From positions 1 through 64,000 of the forward strand of contig JAIPAM010000006.1 in assembly GCA_021740105.1 (NCBI GenBank): a stretch of DNA of 64,000 nt. Direction: 5' to 3'. Each line of letters begins with the position of its first letter. Position 1 is the first letter of the stretch. Source of the stretch: Flavobacterium sp. Lineage in GTDB: Bacteria > Bacteroidota > Bacteroidia > Flavobacteriales > Flavobacteriaceae. Positions 8,640 to 16,501 of this stretch are shown here, in pieces. The position numbers and the translations under genes are program-made. A model generated the notes under the pieces. The model saw only the letters and a program-made list of their open reading frames with translations. It was not told where the DNA came from and searched no databases.

Positions 8640-9829
8640 TGTAGTTTTTCAAATGCGTTTAAATAACTTTCAACACTTTTTTCAATCGTAAAATAGTTCA
8701 TTGCTGCTTTTCGAATTTCATTTTTGTCAGATATTAATAAACCATCTACAGCTGCAACTGCATCTAAAATTTGGTTTTCATTTTCATGATCAAATAAATA
8801 GCAATTAGGTATTTTTTTCAAAATTTGCCCAGTATCTCCAATTCCGGCGGATGCAAAAGTTGGAATTCCCATTAGTAAATACTCTCCCAGTTTTATTGGA
8901 GCCACCCCTTGCATACTAAATTTAGGTTCACGAATGGCAAAAGCAATATCTGCAACTGAAAGATAGGAGGGAATTTCTTCAAAAGGCACTGTCTTAACTA
9001 TACATTTTTCTAATAGCTCCATTGGGATTCTATCATTTGCAAATTGAATACTTCCTGTAAGGATTAGAAAAATAGCATTGGTATTTATTTTATTATATTC
9101 AGAAAAAATAGATATCATTTCATTAAAGCCATATTGCATTCCAAGTGAGCCACAATATACAAATACAATGGTCTCATTTGAAATACTAAATTGAGCTCTT
9201 TTACTTTCTCTAAAAGAAGTATTTGGCATAAATATTTGAGAATCTCTGCCATTGTGTACCACTGAAAATTTATTTCTTTCTAATTTTGAATTGGATGCAA
9301 CATGAATTTCAATTGACTTGTTGGAACGGGTAATAACTCCATTGGCATTAAATAGCATTTGATCTTCTTGATATTTAAAAAATTTGTAAGTCCAACTTTT
9401 TTTGGACAATCCTGAAAAATCTACTCGTTCCTCAAGTGGTAAACCATCAGCATCAAAAAGTATCTTGAAATTTGATTTTGAAATTTGATTTACCATGATG
9501 GCTGGCATAGTGCTTCTTGGCATGACAATAGTAATGTCATAATCTTTTATATAATTCTTTATAAAAGTAATACCGTTATAAATAGTAAATAAATTTCCAA
9601 TAGTTGGAACAGGCTGTCTTTCAATAGTTCTTTTGGTATAAATAATATTCAATTCTTTTGCGGCTTTTTGGGTAATGGTAATTTTTTCGGATGAAGCCCA
9701 AGTAAATTGTATGATATGAAAAGTGTAATTAGAATTATGTTGAATCCGACTAAATATTGGCATAAACAATCCTTCCATATAATTGGTTTGAGGCCCGTCC
9801 CAAGTGATGAAGAGGATGTTATTTTGCAT
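8636..9829 (-). CDS. Glycosyltransferase, GT4-like
   Basis: A 397-residue putative glycosyltransferase. The N-terminus (ILFITWDGPQTNYMEGLF) and the acceptor-domain DADGLPLEERVDF are followed by a donor domain with VFVYCGSLGMQYG (about 225) and APIKLGEYLLMGIPTFAS (about 315). The latter occupies the position of the usual E-x7-E motif in a KxxEY form. It lies five bases after the pyruvyl transferase gene and overlaps the next GT4 start by four bases, so it is clearly in the same operon. Function within repeat-unit assembly is inferred from context. Confidence 0.82.
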   Translation of the reverse strand: MQNNILFITWDGPQTNYMEGLFMPIFSRIQHNSNYTFHIIQFTWASSEKITITQKAAKELNIIYTKRTIERQPVPTIGNLFTIYNGITFIKNYIKDYDITIVMPRSTMPAIMVNQISKSNFKILFDADGLPLEERVDFSGLSKKSWTYKFFKYQEDQMLFNANGVITRSNKSIEIHVASNSKLERNKFSVVHNGRDSQIFMPNTSFRESKRAQFSISNETIVFVYCGSLGMQYGFNEMISIFSEYNKINTNAIFLILTGSIQFANDRIPMELLEKCIVKTVPFEEIPSYLSVADIAFAIREPKFSMQGVAPIKLGEYLLMGIPTFASAGIGDTGQILKKIPNCYLFDHENENQILDAVAAVDGLLISDKNEIRKAAMNYFTIEKSVESYLNAFEKLQ

Positions 9830-9834
9830 CTATT

Positions 9835-10746
9835 CTAATTATTGATTTTTTTCAAAATAATATTTTTTTGATTTTCATTAATAAAAGGACAGGATTGAAC
9901 TAATTTTATGTAATCAAAATTAATCTTTTGAGTATCCATAAGTCCAATATACTCCTTCACTGAATAAAACTTATTTACAAACAAAGGTTCTATTGAATCT
10001 TTATTTACAGATAATAAATAATCATCAAATTTAAATTTACCTCCTATTAATTCAACTGAATATTGAACCCATAGAACAGGAATATTATAACTATGCGCAA
10101 CTATCAAACCATGTAAAGAACTTGTTACAATGTAATTACAGGATAAAATTTTATCAACAAAAACTTTATAATCAACTCTTTCTAAAATATCTAATACTAT
10201 ACAATCTTGAATATTTTCATAATGCTTTACATACTCTGAATTTTTATTCATAAAATGCGGAATAAAACCAACTTCATATTTTTTTTGAATTATTGGACAA
10301 TAAATAAAAGGCAAGAGGAGTGCCGGATCACCATAAATTTCTGGACATTCAATATAATTATCTAAAAATATTTTTCTTGTTAAAGGACCTCTTACGGCAT
10401 ATATTTTTTTAGGTTTTACAACTCTAATATTATTTTCAGAAATAAAACCCGCACCCCAAACTACACAATTATCTTGCGACCATTGCAAAATACTCCCGAT
10501 AACTGCATAGCTGATATCATTTTGTTTAATAATTTTTGGGAGGAATTTTGCGAACGAAACTTTTTTTAGAGACAGACATTCAATTAATGGAACGTTTAAT
10601 GCATCACCAAAATTACGAGATTCAGCATATCCTTCAACAAGAATGACATTTTTAGAATTGAATTTATAATATTTTATAATTTCTAAAATTGAAAAACGAT
10701 AAAATTTCATTAAATAAATTAAATAAGAAAAGACTTTAGATAACAT
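9835..10746 (-). CDS. Polysaccharide pyruvyl transferase family protein
   Basis: A 303-residue protein resembling the polysaccharide pyruvyl transferase family (CsaB/WcaK type), which transfers pyruvate from phosphoenolpyruvate to sugars as a ketal and makes the polymer acidic. Evidence is the N-terminal GYAESRNFGDALNVPLIECL (around residues 38-57), VWGAGFI, the KIYAVRGPLTRKIF block near 130, a GDPALLLP block near 150 and the C-terminal VTSSLHGLIVAHSYNIPVLWV near 210-230. All are family landmarks, the last containing the conserved SLHG histidine. Its start overlaps the end of the upstream GT4 gene by 11 bp. Some members of this family catalyse related transfers, so pyruvate is likely but not certain. 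Confidence 0.85.
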   Translation of the reverse strand: MLSKVFSYLIYLMKFYRFSILEIIKYYKFNSKNVILVEGYAESRNFGDALNVPLIECLSLKKVSFAKFLPKIIKQNDISYAVIGSILQWSQDNCVVWGAGFISENNIRVVKPKKIYAVRGPLTRKIFLDNYIECPEIYGDPALLLPFIYCPIIQKKYEVGFIPHFMNKNSEYVKHYENIQDCIVLDILERVDYKVFVDKILSCNYIVTSSLHGLIVAHSYNIPVLWVQYSVELIGGKFKFDDYLLSVNKDSIEPLFVNKFYSVKEYIGLMDTQKINFDYIKLVQSCPFINENQKNIILKKINN

Positions 10747-11872
10747 ATAAATTAATTTTCTTCATTAATAATTGATTATAAATATTAACCAAATTTTTTA
10801 CATAAATTTCTTCAGTATAATTATTAATTGCTCTTGTGTATCCATTTTCACCAAATGTTTTACGCAAATGCTCATTAGAAAATAGTTCTTCTAACTTATT
10901 AGCTATATTTTGAACATCAAATTTTTCTACTAAAAAACCTGTTTCATTATCTTTTACAATATATTTCATACCACCAACTCGAGTAGCTACTATTGGTAAT
11001 CTATGCAACATTGCTTCAGCCAATACCAAACCAAAAGCTTCATAAGCAGAAACCAAACAAAAAACATCAAAAATTGCATAATATTTATCCGGATTATTTT
11101 GATATCCAGTAAAAATTATATGATCTTGCACATTTAGTTCAATTGCTAATTTTTGATATGACTCTTTTAAATGACCACCACTTACGAGTATCAACTTTAC
11201 ATTAAGTCCTTTTCTAATTAAAATAGCAAAAGCTTTGATTAAATCAGAATATCTTTTGTGTTCATCATATAACATTCTACCAACTGAGCCAATTACAACA
11301 CAATCACTATTAATACCGTAAAATAATTTTAACTCATCAATTTCATTCTGTTTAGATTTTTCTGGTATTTTAACTCCATTATTTAATAATAATGATTTGT
11401 TTTTTGACAAATAAAGAGTGTTTGATAAATACTCCATAACTCCTGGTGATACAGCTATTACCTTATCAGAAGGGATAGTTAAAAACTTCATCAAAAGATT
11501 CCCTTTCCAACTTCTATTTTTTGGATCTGATGTTTCTTCAATTATAATTATTGGAACGTTTTTTATATAACCATTGATAGCCGCCATTGTAACGCCCTCA
11601 AAAACAGCTCCATGTATAATATGCGGTTTGAAATCCGCAATGATTTTTTGAACTTTTAGATGCTGTTTAATATCAAAAACCGACTTGAAATCTCCAATTT
11701 CAAATATCTCGATACCTAGATTTTCAAACTCAGTAGGTAGAGAACCAACTGCATTTGTACAAATAATTTTAAGTTCAAACTTAGATTTATCTATTAATTT
11801 CGCAAGAGATAGTCTTGTACGTTCAACACCTCCAGACATTATGGTTTCTATAATATGTAAAACTCGAATCAT
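10736..11872 (-). CDS. GT4-type glycosyltransferase
   Basis: A 378-residue GT4 enzyme. The N-terminus MIRVLHIIETIMSGGVERT contains the glycine-rich GGVER turn of the family. IIHGAVFEGVTMAAING lies in the acceptor domain, and IGSVGRMLYDEHKRYSDLI (around 200) begins the donor domain. The catalytic E-x7-E motif is intact in YEAFGLVLAEAMLHRLPIVAT (around 285). It is separated from the upstream GT4 by one base and overlaps the downstream pyruvyl transferase by 11 bp. It probably adds one sugar of the repeat unit to the undecaprenyl-linked acceptor. Confidence 0.9.
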   Translation of the reverse strand: MIRVLHIIETIMSGGVERTRLSLAKLIDKSKFELKIICTNAVGSLPTEFENLGIEIFEIGDFKSVFDIKQHLKVQKIIADFKPHIIHGAVFEGVTMAAINGYIKNVPIIIIEETSDPKNRSWKGNLLMKFLTIPSDKVIAVSPGVMEYLSNTLYLSKNKSLLLNNGVKIPEKSKQNEIDELKLFYGINSDCVVIGSVGRMLYDEHKRYSDLIKAFAILIRKGLNVKLILVSGGHLKESYQKLAIELNVQDHIIFTGYQNNPDKYYAIFDVFCLVSAYEAFGLVLAEAMLHRLPIVATRVGGMKYIVKDNETGFLVEKFDVQNIANKLEELFSNEHLRKTFGENGYTRAINNYTEEIYVKNLVNIYNQLLMKKINLYVI

Positions 11873-11873
11873 A

Positions 11874-12932
11874 TTATTTGTAAATTTTTAATAATGTATC
11901 TATGTGTTTTTGCAAAGAATAATTTTCAATAATAGTAGATTTACCTTTTTGGCCAACAGATTTCAATAATGACTTATCCATTTTTATTATACTATAAATT
12001 TTCTCATATAACTCATCATCATCATTAATATTTACAATCCACCCGTTAACATTGTGATTAATAATTTCACTTGCAGCTCCTACACTAGTTGATATAGAAG
12101 GTACTTCGCAATACATCGCCTCCGCTAATGAATTTGAAAAACCTTCTGAAAAAGATGTTAATACATATAAATCGGACATTAATAAAAATGAATATGGTTT
12201 TTTTTGAAAACCCAAAAAAGTAACCTGATTTTCGATATTCAATTTTACCGATAAATTTTGTAAATGTTTCATTTCCGATCCATCACCAACTATTGATAAG
12301 AGTACCTTAATATTATCTTTAGTAAGTCTTGCAATAACTCTAAGAATACTATCAATATTTTTTACTTTTTCTAATCGTGAAACTGAAATAATCCGAAAAA
12401 AGTCATCATCTTTTTTATGGACTTTTGATAGTGCAGGAAAATTAACTGGATTATGTATTTTTATCAACTTTGTAACTGAAACTTTATTTTGTATTTTTAA
12501 AAAATCAATTACTTCTACTGAATTTCCAATAACATAATCAGTTAAGGAGAATACAACTGAAAATACTTTTTTTGCTACAATACTTTGAGTTGGAATACCA
12601 ATCTCCTCTGCTACAATTATTGGAACTGATGCAAGTTTTGCGGCAATTATTCCATGAAAATTTGCTTCAGCTCCAGAAGTGTGTACCACATTTGGTTTTT
12701 CTTTTCTGAAAAACAAGGCTAATTTGATAATTGTAATTAAATTAGGAATCTTATATTTTACATTAAAAATAACAACTTTCTTATGATTTCTATTTATTTC
12801 ATATTCAGCTATTCCGCCTTTATTAATGGCACAAAAAATCCATTGGTTGTCATCTTTAATATGTGAAATATTGGTTAGCCTTTTTTCTACTCCGCCAAAA
12901 TCCAAAAAAGTGGAAAGCCTAATAATTTTCAT
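11874..12932 (-). CDS. GT4-type glycosyltransferase
   Basis: A 352-residue GT4 enzyme. It starts MKIIRLSTFLDFGGVEKRL, with the glycine-rich nucleotide-binding turn. VVHTSGAEANFHGIIAAKLA lies in the acceptor domain. The donor domain has ISVSRLEKVKNID (about 185) and an intact E-x7-E in FSEGFSNSLAEAMYCEVP (about 265). Its ATG lies inside the end of the upstream ATP-grasp gene (14-bp overlap), which indicates translational coupling. Its paralogy with the neighbouring GT4 genes suggests a repeat unit of several different sugars. Confidence 0.9.
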   Translation of the reverse strand: MKIIRLSTFLDFGGVEKRLTNISHIKDDNQWIFCAINKGGIAEYEINRNHKKVVIFNVKYKIPNLITIIKLALFFRKEKPNVVHTSGAEANFHGIIAAKLASVPIIVAEEIGIPTQSIVAKKVFSVVFSLTDYVIGNSVEVIDFLKIQNKVSVTKLIKIHNPVNFPALSKVHKKDDDFFRIISVSRLEKVKNIDSILRVIARLTKDNIKVLLSIVGDGSEMKHLQNLSVKLNIENQVTFLGFQKKPYSFLLMSDLYVLTSFSEGFSNSLAEAMYCEVPSISTSVGAASEIINHNVNGWIVNINDDDELYEKIYSIIKMDKSLLKSVGQKGKSTIIENYSLQKHIDTLLKIYK

Positions 12933-13986
12933 TCTGTTTATTTATATGATAATTAATAGCACTTGAATATTCTCTTTCTAAATTTGATTTTTCTTTTATT
13001 TCATTCCAAGTCTGTCCTAATTTAATAAAATAAGAATTGCTTTTTGTTAATCCTATTGGGCCAAATCCAATTCCTTGAAATTCAAATAAATAAACATTTT
13101 TATTTAAACCAAAACCAATATCCAATGAAATAAAAGGAGATTTAAACTTCTTTTGAATATCCAACGCAAACTCTAAAACTTCATCTGGTGGCTTAACCCA
13201 AGTAAATTTTCCGCTACCACTAGCTCTAAAATCATTTTCTCGAATACCTCTTTTAAACACAAAAAATTTAATTCCGAAAATTAACACTTTGTAATCACAT
13301 TCTAAATCTGGAATAAAATCTTGAATAACAAATGGATTTCTTTTTGAAAAAAATTTATTAAAATTTAATAAGCTTAAATTTAAATTTGGGGCCAAATTTA
13401 AAAAATCTGAATTTGATTGATTTGTTTTGTTCCACACCCTTTTTTTAAAGATTAAATATTCTTTAAAACTCAATTTTTTATTATTAGAATCATATTCTAT
13501 AAGTTGCTGCTTGTTTTCAATCAATTGAACACCACTAGACATTGCGCCCTTCAATGTTTTTAACACAATTGGAAATTGAAATATACTTCGGAAATTATCT
13601 TCTTCATATAAATCTCCAATGTACTTACCTCTTACATTTTCAATATTCACTCTTTTTTTAACTAATTCTTGATAGCCTTTATTTTCAAATGAAAAAAGTT
13701 GGTCTAAATTAGGTAACAAAACTATATCAGGTCTTGAAAAAGAAATATCTAAGATAATATCTTTAATATATTGTAGGTAATTATCATTATAACTTGCAGT
13801 ATAAAATAAAAATGCATTTTTCGGAATTAATGAGTAATCATTTGCAATGATTGAAAAATCAATAATTTGGACATTAAAATTTGAATTAATTTCAATAAGA
13901 TATTGTTTTATTCTTTCGATATCTACTCCCATCCATATCCTACCGGAAAAAAAGGATTCGTATATAGGACTTATTATTATATTCAT
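12919..13986 (-). CDS. ATP-grasp domain protein in the polysaccharide operon
   Basis: A 355-residue protein with ATP-grasp landmarks. FPIVLKTLKGAMSSGVQLIENKQQL (around 140-165) is the lysine/glycine-rich ATP-binding loop. FVIQDFIPDLECDYKVLIFGIKFFVFKR (around 220-245) supplies the second nucleotide-binding strand. DIGFGLNKNVYLFEFQGIGFGP (around 290-310) has the late acidic metal-ligand position, although the usual EVN triad is altered. ATP-grasp enzymes join a carboxylate to an amine, thiol or similar group through an acyl phosphate. In this operon the likely job is to attach an amino acid or other carboxylate to a sugar of the repeat unit. It overlaps the downstream GT4 gene by 14 bp. Superfamily membership is fairly secure; substrate is unknown. 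Confidence 0.72.
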   Translation of the reverse strand: MNIIISPIYESFFSGRIWMGVDIERIKQYLIEINSNFNVQIIDFSIIANDYSLIPKNAFLFYTASYNDNYLQYIKDIILDISFSRPDIVLLPNLDQLFSFENKGYQELVKKRVNIENVRGKYIGDLYEEDNFRSIFQFPIVLKTLKGAMSSGVQLIENKQQLIEYDSNNKKLSFKEYLIFKKRVWNKTNQSNSDFLNLAPNLNLSLLNFNKFFSKRNPFVIQDFIPDLECDYKVLIFGIKFFVFKRGIRENDFRASGSGKFTWVKPPDEVLEFALDIQKKFKSPFISLDIGFGLNKNVYLFEFQGIGFGPIGLTKSNSYFIKLGQTWNEIKEKSNLEREYSSAINYHINKQNENY

Positions 13987-14051
13987 TTAGTTTTTTAATA
14001 AATTTTTTAAAATCAACACATTAATGTTGTGTACTAATTGTGTTCTTTATA

Positions 14052-14990
14052 TCAAATTAAATATTTAATTACAAACTTAATATATAAACGAACCCATTCT
14101 TTTAATCGTGATGATTTCATTATCTCTACACCAAAAACTAATGGGTAAGCATATATCAAATTTAAGAAAAAGAAACGGTATTTATTATTTTTAAGTGTAA
14201 ATTTAGCTTGATTATGTGATTCAGAATTATAAAAATAGGGATATAAATTACATAGTACGAAAATGCTAATAAATTTTTCGAAATCTTTTTCATTTATTGA
14301 TAGCGACCTATTATATACTTGCTGATTTATTATCCCAACAATTGAGTTTCTTATGTTACCTTTAACTTTTGTAACTTGATTTACATCTTCATCTGAGTAA
14401 TAAACCAATGTGTTTTTAATATAAAAAGCGTTACCACCACTTTGAACCGCACGAATCCAGACATCAATATCTTCTCCTTTAAATAAATTAGTACGAAAAC
14501 CTTCGTTTTCCGAAAAAAAATTAACGTTGATAATGGTAGAAGAAGATGTAAAATAGGTGTTTCTGATAGCTGATTTAAAATAATTCGCGAATTTAAAATA
14601 ATCTAAACTACCTGAATCCGATGCAAGAAATTCTTTGTCTCTGGAGTAATGTGCTCCAATTATTTTAATATTTTCTTCTTTATCAATTAAATCTTTTACT
14701 TTTTGTAAGTATTGAATGTGCCAACAATCATCTGCATCAAGAAAAGCTATAAAAGGATATTTTGCTGCTTTTATACCAGTATTTCTTGCCGCAGAGACAC
14801 CATTATTTTCTTGATTAATTAAGGTTAACTTATTTGAATAATTGTGTGAAATAAAGTGTAGACCATTATCTGTAGAACCATCATTAACCAAAATAATTTC
14901 AAATTCTTGATAGGATTGATTCATTACACTATTCAAACATCGTTGAATGTATTTTGATTTGTTAAAATAAGGGATAATTACTGAAAACAT
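14052..14990 (-). CDS. GT2 family glycosyltransferase
   Basis: A 312-residue GT-A fold glycosyltransferase. The N-terminus FSVIIPYFNKSKYIQRCLNSV and VNDGSTDNG (about 36) form the nucleotide-sugar site, GVSAARNTGI follows, and FLDADDCWH (about 85) carries the metal-binding DxD. FKGEDIDVWIRAVQSGG (about 170) matches the catalytic ED region of GT2 enzymes. The C-terminal hydrophobic stretch may associate with the membrane. It is second in the minus-strand run after Wzx (41-bp gap) and 65 bp before the ATP-grasp gene. It is the only GT2 enzyme in the cluster. Confidence 0.9.
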   Translation of the reverse strand: MFSVIIPYFNKSKYIQRCLNSVMNQSYQEFEIILVNDGSTDNGLHFISHNYSNKLTLINQENNGVSAARNTGIKAAKYPFIAFLDADDCWHIQYLQKVKDLIDKEENIKIIGAHYSRDKEFLASDSGSLDYFKFANYFKSAIRNTYFTSSSTIINVNFFSENEGFRTNLFKGEDIDVWIRAVQSGGNAFYIKNTLVYYSDEDVNQVTKVKGNIRNSIVGIINQQVYNRSLSINEKDFEKFISIFVLCNLYPYFYNSESHNQAKFTLKNNKYRFFFLNLIYAYPLVFGVEIMKSSRLKEWVRLYIKFVIKYLI

Positions 14991-15031
14991 TAATTAAGAA
15001 TTAACCATAATCATTATTGATGAAAGCAACA

Positions 15032-16480
15032 TTAAACTTTGTTATTTTTTAAAAGACTGCTTAAATCTTGTATTATATTAGGTTGTATCAAATATATCAA
15101 CAATACATAACATATCAAACCAATTGAAGTGGTAATTGTAAAATTCAATATGAAAACAGTACTAACACCATAAAATAAAAAAAATAAATACGAACCAAAA
15201 AAACAAAACATACCTATTGAAAGTAGTTTAACAAAAATAATTATTAATTCGAAATTTTTTATTTTTATAATTCGTGCAGTATAATAATTGACAATCAGAT
15301 AATTAACAATTGTAGAAATTAAAATAATGTAAAGAAAATAATTAATTGAAAATGAAAAAATAATGGCTAAAAATATAAAACAAAATCGTTGTATTTTATT
15401 AATCATTTCAATTTTAAGTATCAATTTAGAATTGCCAATTATACTTAAAACACTGGTGTTGAAAGAATAGATAACATTAAAGACTCCCGCTATAGAAAGG
15501 TAAAATAAAAATGTCCCTGCCATTTTCCATTTTGATGTATATAAAAAAACAATTATTTCATTTGAAAAAAAAGCTAATGTGAGTAATATCGGTAAAATAA
15601 CAACCAACAAACCTGACAATATTTTTTTATAAATAATTATTATCTTACCTTCATCATCTTGAATTTTTGAAAAAATTGGAAGCAACAATTTTGATAAAGC
15701 TCCATAAATATTTGAAATGGGCACTTGACGTAATGTTAAAGCTTGAGAATAATAGCCAACATACTTTATATTATAAAACTTTCCAATCACAATTTGATAT
15801 ATATTGGATGTAATCGAATTTAATATTTCAACAATAGTCAATTTTGATCCATAATTAAAATGAAAATAAAACAAATTTCTGTTAAAAATAAATTTGGGCT
15901 TCCATGTTGAATAGAAATTGTGAAAAATAGCTGTAAAAAAGGTTTGTAATAAATACATCCATACTAAACTCCATATCCCATAATTATTTAATGCCAAAAA
16001 AATCCCAACTATTGAGCTTAATAATATTGCTGGAATTTTAAACAACGTTTGTTTTTTAAAATTAAAACTCTTAGTAAGAATCGCAGATTGTACAAAAATA
16101 AATGATTGAATAATAATTGATAATGAAAATACCCTTATTAATAAGCAAAATTCCTGATTATGATAATAATTGGCTATAAACGGAGCAGCAATAAAAATGC
16201 TAAAATATATAGCAAGACTAAAAATTACATTCGCATAAAAAACAGTAGAGTAATCTTGATCGGTTGCCTCTTTTTTTCTAATCAAAGATGTTTTTAATCC
16301 ACCATCAACCAAAACATTGGATAGGGTTACAAATATAAATAACAATCCTATCAATCCAAAATCACTAGGTAATAACTTACGAGCTAAAATAATAGTGACA
16401 AAAAAATTAATGATTTGCCCCAAAGATTGTTCTACAAAAGACCATATTAAACCGTTTCTAACAAACTTTTTTAAAGACAT
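15032..16480 (-). CDS. wzx: Wzx-type lipopolysaccharide/O-unit flippase
   Basis: A 482-residue polytopic membrane protein of the MOP/PST superfamily, which moves undecaprenyl-linked repeat units to the outer face of the inner membrane. It opens SLKKFVRNGLIWSFVEQSLGQIINFFVTIILARKLLPSDFG, a well-conserved first two helices. About 12-14 hydrophobic segments follow to the C-terminus. A loop IGKFYNIKYVGYYSQALTLRQVPISNI (about 230-260) is also typical. It is the first gene of the polysaccharide run and starts 21 bp after the upstream LRR gene stops. Together with Wzc and the Wzy-like protein it defines a Wzx/Wzy-dependent pathway. Confidence 0.92.
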   Translation of the reverse strand: MSLKKFVRNGLIWSFVEQSLGQIINFFVTIILARKLLPSDFGLIGLLFIFVTLSNVLVDGGLKTSLIRKKEATDQDYSTVFYANVIFSLAIYFSIFIAAPFIANYYHNQEFCLLIRVFSLSIIIQSFIFVQSAILTKSFNFKKQTLFKIPAILLSSIVGIFLALNNYGIWSLVWMYLLQTFFTAIFHNFYSTWKPKFIFNRNLFYFHFNYGSKLTIVEILNSITSNIYQIVIGKFYNIKYVGYYSQALTLRQVPISNIYGALSKLLLPIFSKIQDDEGKIIIIYKKILSGLLVVILPILLTLAFFSNEIIVFLYTSKWKMAGTFLFYLSIAGVFNVIYSFNTSVLSIIGNSKLILKIEMINKIQRFCFIFLAIIFSFSINYFLYIILISTIVNYLIVNYYTARIIKIKNFELIIIFVKLLSIGMFCFFGSYLFFLFYGVSTVFILNFTITTSIGLICYVLLIYLIQPNIIQDLSSLLKNNKV

Positions 16481-16501
16481 GCAATCGGGATTTATAAAAT
16501 T

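Noticed and set aside
13987-14051. Inverted repeat CAACACATTAATGTTGTG between the ATP-grasp and GT2 genes as a terminator
   Set aside because: The arms are imperfect beyond ten bases and no T-run follows; the genes are probably co-transcribed.
12040-16480. Transposase or IS remnants explaining the AT-rich polysaccharide block
   Set aside because: No transposase motifs, terminal inverted repeats or target duplications were found at the block borders.
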